A stretch of 64,000 nucleotides of DNA from Mycobacterium sp. 852002-40037_SCH5390672 (GCF_001665875.1 NZ_LZTA01000069.1:205593-269592), one strand, 5' to 3'. Shown: positions 9,960-18,896, counted from the first letter of the stretch. Numbers and translations are program-made. Notes: generated by a model from the letters alone, not told the origin.

Positions 9960-10674
9960 CCTGGCGTTCCTGCTCGTCGTCCTGCCCACGCTCCTCGGCG
10001 ATGCCGCCGCGCAGGAGGACCTCGAACTGCTGCTGCAGCTCGGTGATCACCGAGGCGGTCATGACGGCGTTGATGACCGGACTGAGGGTGTAGCTGTCCT
10101 CGTCGTCGGGGGTCTTGCGCAGGATCTCCAGAGACGCCAGCCGGGCGATGGCGCCGTCGACGCGTGCGGTGAACGTGACAGCGTCGCGGTCGACGTCGTT
10201 GAGCACGCCGGAGAACAGCCCGTGCATTTCGTCGCGGCTGATCACGACGGCCTGATCACCGGAGGCACGCATCATCTGCGCCAGGTGCAGCGCCAGGATC
10301 GAGTCGTAGGTGCCCAGCGGCTCACGGCGCAAAAGCTTTACGCCGCGGGCTGATTCGTAGCGGGCCTGTTCGACGAACGCGACCCCGTCAGTCTCGAAGG
10401 CACCCTCGACGATGCGCAGCAGCAGGTCGAGTTCCGAGAGTCTGACGGACAGCTGGGCGCGGTATTCCAGCACCCAGCTGTAGACGTCGCGGTCGGCTTC
10501 GGCGCTGATGTAGCGGCGAGTCAGCAACTGCTGCAGGGCCCAGCAGGCCCGGTCGGGCAGATCGGAAACGTCGCCGTCGAACCGGGGGCGACGCTGGTGC
10601 GGGGCGCGGGAGGTCTGGTCGACCTGGGGGAGTGCGGAGAAACCGCTGTAGTCGACGGTCTCTTCGACGGTCAC
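9952..10674 (-). CDS. jetB: Wadjet/MksBEF KITE subunit (JetB, DUF4194)
   Basis: 240 aa, read from the GTG that overlaps the jetA stop (GTGA). The central part ([37 protein letters not shown], with [18 protein letters not shown] and [22 protein letters not shown] helices) matches the DUF4194 winged-helix family, the MukE/KITE-type partner of the SMC and kleisin. The open frame extends 50 codons upstream inside jetA, but coupling at the GTGA favours the short form. It would sit on the kleisin and touch DNA. Confidence 0.88.
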   Translation of the reverse strand: MTVEETVDYSGFSALPQVDQTSRAPHQRRPRFDGDVSDLPDRACWALQQLLTRRYISAEADRDVYSWVLEYRAQLSVRLSELDLLLRIVEGAFETDGVAFVEQARYESARGVKLLRREPLGTYDSILALHLAQMMRASGDQAVVISRDEMHGLFSGVLNDVDRDAVTFTARVDGAIARLASLEILRKTPDDEDSYTLSPVINAVMTASVITELQQQFEVLLRGGIAEERGQDDEQERQDD

Positions 10675-12149
10675 GCCGTGGCTCCCAGCAGGGTGGAAAC
10701 CGGTTCGGTGAACATCAAGTGCGGCACCTCCATTTCGCGGTCGCGCCCGTCCAGGGACTGAAATCGGACCGTGACCGACTCCGAACCCTGTGCGGATTCC
10801 GGTTGTTTGAGCGCCCAGGACCACAGCACGATGACGTGGCCGAGGTAGGCCGAGTCGAGCATGGCGACCGCATCGGGGAGGGACAGCATCGCCCCGGTGC
10901 TGATCGCGGTATTGATCATCTCAGACATCGCGGGCGCGTCGACCTGAGTGGTAAGCGCGGCGAAGCTGGTCAGGTCGACCTCGCCTTCGGCGACCTGGGC
11001 CGGCCGTGGATTGGACAAGTCGCCGATCCGGAAGCTCAGCGCCCCAATCGAACTGAAGGCGTGGCGGGCCAGGGGGAGTTCGATATCCAGCCGGGAGTCG
11101 GTCAGCGACGCTTTGAGCAGGTTGCGGGCGGCGCCGATGGCCTCGTTGAGCTGACGGGCCACGCCGCGGCTTTGTTCGAGGGTGCCGAACGCGGTGAACC
11201 GTTTGACGCGCTGGGCGCAGCGCTGTTGGATGCGTTCCACTTCGTCGATCTGGTGACCAACCAGTTCGAAGAAACCGGCCATCACCTTGCGCAGGGCGGG
11301 ATCGAGCGCCGGGAGGGCTTCGGCCACCGCGGCGACGTCGGCTTCGAATTCGGCCCGTTGGTCGGGGTCGTTGATCATCCGCAGGAAGGCGCGGTGCGAG
11401 TCGCGGCCCTGCGAGTCCCAGGCGGCCTCGTAGTCTGCGTACATGCGGCGCTGCCGGTCGCGGTATTCAACATTGCTGTCGATCGGGTCGTCGAGGGCCG
11501 CGGTGGCCCGTTCGATCATGATCCCGTACTGGCCGATGTCGGTGATCAGGCGTTCCATCTGCAGTGCGATGGCATGCGCTTCGTCGTAGGCGTCGGTGAG
11601 GTCGACGTCCTGACTGTGATCAGCTGAGGTCACACCGCGGTCTAGGGCGTCGAGTTCAGTTTGGAGCGCGGCGATTTCGGCTTCGATGCCGGCGCGGATG
11701 CGGTCGGGGTCATTTCCGACCCGCAACGCGACCTGCTTGAGGCGGGACGCGATGCCGTTGATCGAGCCGCCGGTGGCGATGGTGTCCTGCCGGCGCATGC
11801 CCCGCAGGAAGTCGAGCGCCCGGCGGGCCTCCTGGGTCAGGTAACAGAGGTTGCGTTCGACGCCGGAGCGCTGGTCGGCGATCCGGTGCAGCCAGCCCTG
11901 GCTGGCCCAGGACTTGATCAGGGCCAGGCCGGACTGCTCGCCGACCTGATCGAGTTCGGCGAGGTCACGCTCGAGGCGGATGACGAGGTCGGTCTCGGGG
12001 ACCACGCCGCCGCTGAGCTGGCGCTCCATCAAGGTGGCGTAGAGATTGAGATTCAGTGTGGCCAGCAGGCGGATCGTAGGCGAGCCCTGAAGGCTGCGGT
12101 TGAGTTCGAGCAGGTCGGCAGGCGACAGCGTGGTGTCGTCGTCCAGCAC
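10671..12149 (-). CDS. jetA: Wadjet/MksBEF kleisin subunit (JetA, DUF3375)
   Basis: 492 aa from a GTG with GGAGGG four bases upstream; an ATG 24 bases further up (ending 12173) is an alternative. The sequence matches DUF3375 proteins: an N-terminal winged helix (ADLLELNRSL, TLNLNLYATLMERQLSGG), a long helical middle, and a C-terminal part ending in FTEPVSTLLGA. The family is the kleisin that bridges the two SMC heads. First gene of the operon; jetB overlaps its stop by 4 bp. Confidence 0.88.
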   Translation of the reverse strand: MLDDDTTLSPADLLELNRSLQGSPTIRLLATLNLNLYATLMERQLSGGVVPETDLVIRLERDLAELDQVGEQSGLALIKSWASQGWLHRIADQRSGVERNLCYLTQEARRALDFLRGMRRQDTIATGGSINGIASRLKQVALRVGNDPDRIRAGIEAEIAALQTELDALDRGVTSADHSQDVDLTDAYDEAHAIALQMERLITDIGQYGIMIERATAALDDPIDSNVEYRDRQRRMYADYEAAWDSQGRDSHRAFLRMINDPDQRAEFEADVAAVAEALPALDPALRKVMAGFFELVGHQIDEVERIQQRCAQRVKRFTAFGTLEQSRGVARQLNEAIGAARNLLKASLTDSRLDIELPLARHAFSSIGALSFRIGDLSNPRPAQVAEGEVDLTSFAALTTQVDAPAMSEMINTAISTGAMLSLPDAVAMLDSAYLGHVIVLWSWALKQPESAQGSESVTVRFQSLDGRDREMEVPHLMFTEPVSTLLGATA

Positions 12150-12354
12150 GCGCCCTCCGTCTCGATCGATCATGTCTCGGACGCTCCAAGATATGGCACG
12201 AAGCCGACAATCGGCGTCCGGCGGCCGGGGTGTCGGGGGATGGTTTGGGTTGGTCGGTCACAGTGGTCTCAGGCATCGCTCGAGCCTCAGCGGTCGCTCG
12301 AAAGTCAATACTGCATGCGGTGGCGTGCGCTTCTCGAAGGCTAAAATTCGCTTC

Positions 12355-12603
12355 ATGACTGCACTCCTGGTCGCCAAAGCGTTGTTGCTGGGCTTTCTGA
12401 TCGTGGCCTGCGGCGTCCTCACGGTGACTTACGTGCGCAGGCGCCGCGCCGGCGTGCAGCCATGGGAAAACCCTTACGCCTCACCATATCTCGACACATA
12501 TCGCGGCGGACTGCCCCACGTACCGCCGCCGCCCTTAACCGCCTACGAGCGGCCGGCTGACGGCGAGCCTCCGGGGCGCGGTCCCGATAGCGTCGCCAAT
12601 TAG
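12355..12603 (+). CDS. Small single-pass membrane protein
   Basis: 82 aa: a transmembrane helix at residues 5-25 (VAKALLLGFLIVACGVLTVTYV), then RRRR and a proline-rich tail with PWENPYASPYLDTYRGGLP. A GAAGG site lies about 14 bases before the ATG. The N-terminus is probably outside and the basic tail cytosolic by the positive-inside rule. Its stop overlaps the stop of the convergent lipoprotein gene. No family recognised. Confidence 0.65.
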   Translation: MTALLVAKALLLGFLIVACGVLTVTYVRRRRAGVQPWENPYASPYLDTYRGGLPHVPPPPLTAYERPADGEPPGRGPDSVAN

Positions 12604-13049
12604 CCCCAATAAGCGAAGTTACATGTAGGCCGCGGTTCACTTTTGAGGGACACGACCTTGTCGCCATCCATGATGATCGTGCACATGAGGGCGGCATCCC
12701 CACCGTCGGCGGTTACCTGCGACTCCACTTCGTTGTAGACGGGGTACTGCTTTTCCCACGGCAGGGGCACATTGGTCTCGGTCTGCTCTGGCCCTCCGTT
12801 GATCCGGTAACGGATCGTCACCGGGGCGCTGCCACCACTGACCTTCATTACCGCCGTGCCGACTGGCTGCCCGGTTGGCGCCGCGGACGTCGGCGTCGCT
12901 GGTGCGGGCGTCAAGATCTGTGCGGTGGTGCCGACACCGCCAGTGGTATGTACCGCGTGTCCGGTAGTGCTCTTGGTGCATGCCGCCGCGGCAACGCCGG
13001 CCGTTACAACGGCGATAATCACCCCGACGGCACGACAACACGAACGCAT
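12600..13049 (-). CDS. Lipoprotein with an MmpS-like C-terminal domain
   Basis: 149 aa. A lipobox (GVAAAAC, Cys about 24) after a hydrophobic signal predicts a lipid-anchored envelope protein. A Thr/Ala/Pro linker follows. The last 80 residues (VTIRYRINGGPEQTETNVPLPWEKQY ... CTIIMDGDKVV ... CNFAYWG) follow the strand order of the MmpS accessory domain, including the LPW and the paired cysteines around DGDKVV; that likeness is judged by eye. A damaged copy of its 3' end lies at 23367-23441. Confidence 0.8.
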   Translation of the reverse strand: MRSCCRAVGVIIAVVTAGVAAAACTKSTTGHAVHTTGGVGTTAQILTPAPATPTSAAPTGQPVGTAVMKVSGGSAPVTIRYRINGGPEQTETNVPLPWEKQYPVYNEVESQVTADGGDAALMCTIIMDGDKVVSLKSEPRPTCNFAYWG

Positions 13050-13155
13050 GCGCAGAGCCTACGACGACCGGCGCTGGACTCGTGATGGAAACCGCGCCAA
13101 GGTATCCGGCTCGACCGATCATCAGGTGAAAGCGGCGTACTTTACTGGCACCCCG

Positions 13156-13866
13156 CTACAGACGTTGCGCAGCGAAATCCGCGCCTTGCCCGGTCATCCC
13201 GTTCGCCGCGTACAGCGTGTGAGCGATGCCGGGCGGCCCAGGAGGGGCGCCGTTGCAAACAGTGTCATCCGGTGCGCACAGCTGGATGGTTTTGCCCGCA
13301 TATAGGGGGCCGATCGTGATGGGCGGCGCGCCGGCGTCGCGCAGGAACTCATTGGACGGAGTTCCGAACAGGACTACCGCGGCCACATGATTAGCCACCG
13401 TCGGCGGCAGCGGCTGAGGTACGTAGGACACAAACTCCTGCGGCACTTCCTTGGGCACTGAAGCCGACGTGACAAAGCCGGCCACGACGGCGCCTTGGGA
13501 GTACCCGCCGAGCACCACCCTGGTGTTAGGACAGTTTGACGCCGTGGACTCGATATGAGTGCCGGCGTCCCTGATCCCGTCCACAACGGTTCTGGCGAAA
13601 GCGACGCCGCCGTTGAAGTCGCTACTCGCCTCGTAATTGACCGGATAGACCCCCACTGACTTGCCGCCCACTCGTGACCCCAGCGCATCGACGAACGCCT
13701 GCCCGATCCCGCCAACCCCAGGTGGCTCGCCGGTACCGCGAGCAAACACCACTTCTACGTTGGGACATGGCTCGGCGGAAGCCGCTGGGACGGGTGCGCA
13801 GATCATCCCCGCGCACGCTGTTACTACCGCAGTTGCGAGAAAACGAATGGATCGTAGCGAGCTCAT
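13156..13866 (-). CDS. Cutinase-family serine esterase (Culp)
   Basis: 236-aa secreted alpha/beta hydrolase. Signal peptide at residues 1-31, then CPNVEVVFARGTGEPPG with the conserved first cysteine, catalytic Ser in GGYSQGA, a late PDDTVC with the catalytic Asp and disulphide, and the catalytic His in GIAHTLYA. Mycobacterial cutinase-like proteins hydrolyse lipid esters at the cell surface. Start set at the ATG ending at 13866, directly before the signal peptide. A close relative is encoded at 29718-30458. Confidence 0.92.
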   Translation of the reverse strand: MSSLRSIRFLATAVVTACAGMICAPVPAASAEPCPNVEVVFARGTGEPPGVGGIGQAFVDALGSRVGGKSVGVYPVNYEASSDFNGGVAFARTVVDGIRDAGTHIESTASNCPNTRVVLGGYSQGAVVAGFVTSASVPKEVPQEFVSYVPQPLPPTVANHVAAVVLFGTPSNEFLRDAGAPPITIGPLYAGKTIQLCAPDDTVCNGAPPGPPGIAHTLYAANGMTGQGADFAAQRL

Positions 13867-14062
13867 GTCTGCGAATGCCCAGACACGATTGCGGCGAAAC
13901 CGGCGCCTCTTCAGCAATAACACATTCTTCCCGCCCGTCGTGTTGTTGACCACGGGCCGAAGCGGGGCGGCCGCAGTCCAGGAGTCAAAGGACGATTAAT
14001 TTCGCGATGGCTTCCAGTCTGTATCCCCAACACGCCAGCAACCGCACTTGAGGAGGGCATCA

Positions 14063-14644
14063 ATGACCGCTACGTATACCTTCGACGTCTTTTCCAGCCT
14101 CGACGGCTTCGGCGGCGTCAGCGGCGGCAACTGGGGCGGTTACTGGGGCAAGCAAGGCCCCGAACTGCTCGACCACCGCGTCGCGCTGTACGGCGAGAAG
14201 CAGCGAATGGTCTTCGGCGCCAATACATATCGGCTATTCGCGCAGATGCTGGCCGAGAGCACCGAGGATTCCGACGTGCGCGACCCGTGGGTCACCCGGA
14301 TGAGGCACCTGCCGGCGACGGTGGTGTCAACCACCCTGGATGGACCTCTCGACTGGCCTGACGCGACGGTCGTGAGTGGCGACGCCGTCGACGTCGTCGC
14401 CCGCCTCAAGGATGAGTCCGAGGTGCCGTTGCGCTCGCACGGCAGCCTGTCGATGAACCGAGCGCTGATGGCCGCCGGCCTGGTCGACCGCGTCCAGGTG
14501 ACGCTCTTCCCTGTGATCACCGGTCAGACAGGTGATGACTCAATCTTCCAGGGTGCGGCCGACTTCGACCTCGAGCTGATTGAAAGCCGAACGCTGGACC
14601 GCAATATCCAAGAGCTCATTTACCGGCCCACCCTGCATGTCTGA
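14063..14644 (+). CDS. Dihydrofolate-reductase-fold (RibD C-domain-like) protein
   Basis: 193 aa starting at an ATG with a GGAGGG site upstream. The pattern FDVFSSLDGFGG ... FGANTYRLFAQML ... LPATVVSTTL ... LRSHGSLSMNRALMAAGLVDRVQVTLFPVITG matches the YyaP/RibD C-terminal family. These proteins are NADPH-dependent reductases of mostly unknown substrate, distinct from housekeeping FolA. A second member is at 45657-46223. Confidence 0.88.
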   Translation: MTATYTFDVFSSLDGFGGVSGGNWGGYWGKQGPELLDHRVALYGEKQRMVFGANTYRLFAQMLAESTEDSDVRDPWVTRMRHLPATVVSTTLDGPLDWPDATVVSGDAVDVVARLKDESEVPLRSHGSLSMNRALMAAGLVDRVQVTLFPVITGQTGDDSIFQGAADFDLELIESRTLDRNIQELIYRPTLHV

Positions 14645-14927
14645 GCCCGTCTGATTGGTGAGTTCGCCGTGCGTGGTCAGCTTCGGCGCGCGGATGCGCA
14701 CTTGTCACTACCGGGAGCTAGCCGGCGATCTGTCCTCGAGCCTCGTGCACGCCTTCCGGACATCGCGTGGCCTCCGCGGTTATGAAAGTGGGCTCAGGGG
14801 CATATCGCTGTGACCGATCCCGTGAACCGGTCCACGGGATCAACCGGGTGGGAGTAAGTAAGGCCAGGTGGTGGGTGGATTCAACGCTAGGCACCTGATA
14901 ACGTCAGTATACGAGGACGGCGTTCGG

Positions 14928-15425
14928 ATGAAACGAGAGTTAATGGAGCGCGGCAGTGTGCCAGATGAGGCGCAACGTGATCCTGACAACGGTTCCGATC
15001 TAGCGGTCAAGCTGAACCAGCTGTTCGAGGTCATGCGGAAGGCCGGTACGCCCCCGTTATCAAACGCCGCCACTGCGGCAGCTATCACCAATAAAACTGG
15101 GGTACCAATCAGTCCGGCCTACCTCTGGCAACTCAGAAACGGCATCAAGACCAACCCGACGGTGCAACATCTGCGTGCCATCGCAGACTTCTTCGGTGTG
15201 CCTGCCTCCTATCTGATCGATCGCGACACTGATCAGAAAATCGAGGCACAGCTGACGTTGATGCAAGCATTGCGCGACAGCGGTGTACGAGATTTGGCCA
15301 TGCGCACGTCCGGACTGACGCCGCAAGCCATCAGCAGCTTGGCGGCGATGGTCGATGAAGTTCGCAAACTTCAACACCTGCCGCCCATGGCGCCAGGAGA
15401 ATGGTCGGGTCTAGATGGCTACTAA
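14928..15425 (+). CDS. EspR-like XRE transcriptional regulator
   Basis: About 165 aa; the start is uncertain (ATGs at 14868, 14928 and 14943 are in frame). LAVKLNQLFEVM, then ISPAYLWQLRNGIKTNPTVQHLRAIADFFGVPASYL is the N-terminal helix-turn-helix typical of EspR. The following VRDLAMRTSGLTPQAISSLAAMVDEVR fits the EspR dimerisation part. EspR is an M. tuberculosis nucleoid-associated regulator of ESX-1 genes; this is a paralogue by architecture. It heads an overlapping operon (protease, membrane protein, micro-ORF, methyltransferase). Confidence 0.85.
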   Translation: MKRELMERGSVPDEAQRDPDNGSDLAVKLNQLFEVMRKAGTPPLSNAATAAAITNKTGVPISPAYLWQLRNGIKTNPTVQHLRAIADFFGVPASYLIDRDTDQKIEAQLTLMQALRDSGVRDLAMRTSGLTPQAISSLAAMVDEVRKLQHLPPMAPGEWSGLDGY

Positions 15426-15903
15426 GGCTGACATGCTCGCGCTGGTGCGTGCTCTGCCCGTCCCGACCCCCTGGGATCGCATCGCGTTCATTGATAGTGT
15501 TGCCCGCTTGCGTGGCCGGCCGATTCGCGTGGTCCCGACGGTAGACAACCTCGCAATAAGCGCCTGCGGATTGTGGATGAAACGGGACACCGATGACATC
15601 ATCATCCACGAAGCGGGTACCTCCGAGTACCACATCGACCAGATCGTATGCCACGAGATCGGGCACATGATGTTGGGACATGACCGCGGGACAGCGAGCG
15701 GGAGTGATGGTGACCATCCCAAAATGATCTTTGCGACCGCTCTGGCCGGTCTCGACCCCCATATAGGGGAGATTCTGGGCCGCACCGCGTTCGACGACGA
15801 GCGAGAACGCGATGCTGAGATGTTCGCGTCGATAGTGATGCTCGCGGCCGCCGAAGGCGGAGCGCAAAAGTCGATGATGAGCAGCGTCTTCTTCCGCCCG
15901 TGA
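15415..15903 (+). CDS. ImmA/IrrE-type zinc metallopeptidase
   Basis: 162 aa with the zincin motif CHEIGHMMLGHD at residues about 79-90 (HExxH plus downstream acidic residues in FDDERERDAEMFAS). ImmA/IrrE enzymes cleave a partner XRE repressor and so switch it off. Here the gene overlaps the XRE gene by 11 bp, so a regulator-protease pair is the natural reading, with the XRE protein as likely substrate. The next gene overlaps its stop (GTGA). Confidence 0.88.
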   Translation: MATKADMLALVRALPVPTPWDRIAFIDSVARLRGRPIRVVPTVDNLAISACGLWMKRDTDDIIIHEAGTSEYHIDQIVCHEIGHMMLGHDRGTASGSDGDHPKMIFATALAGLDPHIGEILGRTAFDDERERDAEMFASIVMLAAAEGGAQKSMMSSVFFRP

Positions 15904-17123
15904 GCTCGTCTGCCGTGACGGGCATCATCGCCTGGCCTGTGATTGCGTTCATGACGCTCGTGCTGGTCGGGCGCTACCGATGGTGCAACAGCAACCTCTA
16001 CGAGAAATACTTCAACAATACTTTGACGTTCTTGCTGCTGACTCAGTTGTTGCGCGAGCACCTGGTGCAAAACATGCTCGTCAGCTCAGCTTTCATGGCG
16101 CCGCCCGGCACGTGGCAACTGAGTACCGCTGTAATGATTTACAGCTACGGCGAATTCATGGGGTTCACCCTGTTGTGGTCGGGGATGTCAGAAGCTGAAG
16201 CCCGCCGCAAGCACAAGTATTACCGCCTGGCAGGGGTGCTCCTTGCTGCCGGAGTGCTCATCTTTGGTAGTCCTGCTCGAATCGCCGCAGAGCCCCTTGA
16301 GTTCACGGTTGGCTGGGAGAGCGTGGCTGGCTTGGCTTGCGTGTCGGCATTGCTGGTGGTCCTAGCGACGCGCATGATATGGCTTTCCGTACGCGAGTTG
16401 CGTACCGCCAGCAGTCGGCGGGAGCGCTTGATCGCGATCAGCACACTGTCGATTGGTCTGGCGGGTATGGGGAGTGTGATCCAAGAGGTCGCCCTGCAGA
16501 TGTCCGATCAGCTTGGCTGGACTCACACCGCCGAGTTCAGGCAGCAGTACCACGCGTTCGGCATTTTCTTCATGATATTTGGCGTGTTCGCGACTGCCGC
16601 TGTCCCTCTTGCTACGAAGCTACGTCGCTCACTCGGGCTCGATCCCATCAGCCGCAGCTGGTCCACATTGCAACCGCTGCGACGGACCCTGCGAACCGTT
16701 GTCCCAGAATGTGTCTTCGCCCTTGACCATGACGAGCCACGGCGCCGAAAAACACAGCTACAGCTGCATCACACCGTCGTCGAGATCCGGGACGCCATGT
16801 TGGGGCTGCGCCCATATTTCCGTGAAATACCCAACCATGAACTGATGCGCTTTCTGGCCAAGCCCCACCCGGTGCCGGCGCGCGACCGCGACACGGCTGT
16901 CGCAGCCCTTCGCCTGGCTTACGCCGCCAGAGCCAAAGCCGCCGGCGTCACGCCGGAACCCCCCGACGTCGATTCAGCACTAATCGTCGCGTCGCGAGCG
17001 GCAACGCTTCAACAGGAAGCCGCCGAACTGACCATGCTGGCGAAATGGTGGCCCGCCGCATACGCCGCCACTGAGGACATCATCGAATTTGCGGCCGACA
17101 AGAAAGCGAGCCCGACACTATGA
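15900..17123 (+). CDS. MAB_1171c-type seven-helix membrane protein
   Basis: 407 aa from a GTG overlapping the protease stop. Seven hydrophobic segments lie in residues 1-240 (IIAWPVIAFMTLVLVG, TLTFLLLTQLL, MIYSYGEFMGFTLLW, YYRLAGVLLAAGVLIFG, LACVSALLVVLATRMIWL, IAISTLSIGLAGMGSVI, GIFFMIFGVFATAAVPL). An about 165-residue soluble tail follows (SRSWSTLQPLRRTLRTVVP ... HHTVVEIRDAMLGLRPYF). This fits the family called MAB_1171c putative transporter; a receptor role is equally possible. Its stop overlaps the ATG of a 22-codon ORF. Confidence 0.82.
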   Translation: MSSSAVTGIIAWPVIAFMTLVLVGRYRWCNSNLYEKYFNNTLTFLLLTQLLREHLVQNMLVSSAFMAPPGTWQLSTAVMIYSYGEFMGFTLLWSGMSEAEARRKHKYYRLAGVLLAAGVLIFGSPARIAAEPLEFTVGWESVAGLACVSALLVVLATRMIWLSVRELRTASSRRERLIAISTLSIGLAGMGSVIQEVALQMSDQLGWTHTAEFRQQYHAFGIFFMIFGVFATAAVPLATKLRRSLGLDPISRSWSTLQPLRRTLRTVVPECVFALDHDEPRRRKTQLQLHHTVVEIRDAMLGLRPYFREIPNHELMRFLAKPHPVPARDRDTAVAALRLAYAARAKAAGVTPEPPDVDSALIVASRAATLQQEAAELTMLAKWWPAAYAATEDIIEFAADKKASPTL

Positions 17124-17188
17124 CTCCGCCTGCCCCGACACCGATCCCGCTTCCCCGCTTTCGGCTGACCATTCTCGGTGATCAGTGA
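17120..17188 (+). CDS. 22-aa micro-ORF coupled to both neighbours
   Basis: The ATG overlaps the stop of the membrane-protein gene (ATGA) and its own TGA overlaps the ATG of the methyltransferase gene (TGATG). The product is proline-rich at the N-terminus (MTPPAPTPIPLP) with a basic then hydrophobic C-terminus (RFRLTILGDQ). It could be a precursor peptide for the operon or merely a translational link. Conservation in related genomes would decide. Confidence 0.5.
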   Translation: MTPPAPTPIPLPRFRLTILGDQ

Positions 17189-18294
17189 TGTCGATGCGCC
17201 TGCCTGCCGTGCCAGTACCGCGTTTGGTGGCGCGCGGCGTATTCGGTGCTCGACGCTGTGCGTTGGATCTCGCCGATGCCGTGGTGCCGGGGGGGTTCGC
17301 GCTATTCTTCGACGTTACATTCGGGTTGCAGAGGCTGAAGATCGCGGGCGTGCTTGTCTCTTCGGGGCTAGCCGATGCCCTCGGCAAGGATTCACAGGAT
17401 CCAGTCGAACTGGCACACAAACTAGGATTAGACCCTGACGTGACGGTCAGAATCGTCAATGCGGCGATCGGGTCCCGGCTGATGAAACTGGACCGTGCGG
17501 GCCGTGCACGCATGACGAAGCTTGGTGCACCGCTATGTCGCGACCACCCCAAATCGCTCGCCTCCTGGGTTGCCTACTACGCGCACCCTGACACCGCAGC
17601 CGCATATGCGCACCTCGACGCCCAGCTGCGCGAAGGTGCCGAAACCTCGGGATATCAAAGGGCTTTCGGCACGTCGTTGTGGGGCTACTTCGACGATCGC
17701 CCAGATATGAGGAGCACGTTCGCAGATGCGATGCGCCAGCTCACCCAGTTCGACCTTGCCGGCATCGTACGGACCTATCCATGGCCGACACATGGAATCA
17801 TCTGCGATGTCGCCGGGGGAGTCGGTCACATGCTCGCGGCCATCCTCGAACGTCGACCCGACGCTCGCGGGATCCTGCTCGATTCGCCCGCGATCATCGA
17901 GCAGGCAGACGGGTTTCTACGCGAGCGAGGGTTGGCCGACCGGATCGAGCGCCGCGCCGGCGACCTGTTCGGTCAACTCGACGCACGCGCTGACGTCTAC
18001 ACGATGAAGTGGATCCTGCACGACTGGGACGATCATGCCTGCCGCGAAATTCTTAAGCGGGTGCACGCCACCATGCCGTCCGGTTCGAGGCTGGTGACTA
18101 TTGATATGCACCACGAATCAGGCCAGCTGAACGCCGTGTCGGCGATGCTCGACGTGCTGATGCTTGTTTCCTGCGAAGGCGGTCGGGAACGGTCGCCGCA
18201 GCAAGTGCAGGCCCTCATGCGCGACGCCGGACTCATACCAGGACGAGTCCGTCACTTTGGGCCTACCATGCTGGTCGAGGGCATCGCCCCGTAG
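17188..18294 (+). CDS. SAM-dependent O-methyltransferase
   Basis: 368 aa in the plant-type/CrtF-like O-methyltransferase family. An N-terminal dimerisation domain (FFDVTFGLQRLKIAGVLVSSGLADAL) precedes the SAM fold: ICDVAGGVGHMLAAIL (glycine motif, about residue 210), LLDSPAIIEQA, and KWILHDWDDHACREIL, the usual catalytic-histidine segment. Substrate is unknown. It is the last gene of the overlapping operon, so it presumably modifies the metabolite or peptide the operon handles. Confidence 0.9.
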   Translation: MSMRLPAVPVPRLVARGVFGARRCALDLADAVVPGGFALFFDVTFGLQRLKIAGVLVSSGLADALGKDSQDPVELAHKLGLDPDVTVRIVNAAIGSRLMKLDRAGRARMTKLGAPLCRDHPKSLASWVAYYAHPDTAAAYAHLDAQLREGAETSGYQRAFGTSLWGYFDDRPDMRSTFADAMRQLTQFDLAGIVRTYPWPTHGIICDVAGGVGHMLAAILERRPDARGILLDSPAIIEQADGFLRERGLADRIERRAGDLFGQLDARADVYTMKWILHDWDDHACREILKRVHATMPSGSRLVTIDMHHESGQLNAVSAMLDVLMLVSCEGGRERSPQQVQALMRDAGLIPGRVRHFGPTMLVEGIAP

Positions 18295-18386
18295 GGGCGC
18301 GGTTTGCGACAACCACCGTCGGTGACCGCTGTCAGGCCAGCCGGCTCCGACGGTTCTTGCGTTCGTCGTTCAGCCCCGAGCAGACC

Positions 18387-18563
18387 TTAGGGGTCGTCTG
18401 TCAGGTCATCGTCACTAGATTGCCGGTGGCGCTCGTCTATCACGCGATGCCAAGCGTCGTGGATTCTTATGTTGTGAATGATGGTGCCGCAGCCCCTGCA
18501 CGTATAGAGGCTGGGGGATCGACGTGGCTCGTAAAGCTCGTAATCTGGCTCGTGGCGTGCCAT
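18387..18563 (-). CDS. Small putative zinc-binding protein
   Basis: 58 aa, very short but with the look of a real domain: LYEPRRSPSLYTCRGCGTIIHNIRIHDAWHRVIDE contains CxxC and a HxxxH pair, a zinc-knuckle pattern common in small phage and plasmid proteins. The tail is acidic (SSDDDLTDDP). Start placed at the ATG ending at 18563; the frame stays open upstream. Convergent with the methyltransferase. Confidence 0.5.
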   Translation of the reverse strand: MARHEPDYELYEPRRSPSLYTCRGCGTIIHNIRIHDAWHRVIDERHRQSSDDDLTDDP

Positions 18564-18896
18564 GGTTGGTGCCCCGCCTCTCCATAAGATAGATACGTCG
18601 GTGTCAGCCCGCCATGTCAAACTGGTTGTCGGCATTGGATCCGGCGTCGAGGTCCCGACAGGCCGAGGATCCGAGCATTCGAGCACCTTGCTGTTTGGCG
18701 CGCGAGCAATATGTCTAAGTACGACAGTACATGACTGGTGGCCAAAGTGTGAACTCAAGAAAATGCGGGTTCGAGGTAGCGATCGAATTTGAGGCGGCAG
18801 GCCGTATCCCGGTTTCAAGCTCGACGAAGCTTGTCACAACATCAAACGCATCTGGCACTAGTTGGCACTGTGGTGTGTGGAGTTGGCAGCGTGTCG
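18564..18896. other. Intergenic stretch without a clear gene
   Basis: About 330 bp between the small zinc-binding protein and the SnoaL gene. Open frames on both strands are low-complexity shadows. It must hold promoters for two divergent genes, but no clear -10/-35 pair or palindrome stands out. Confidence 0.5.
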
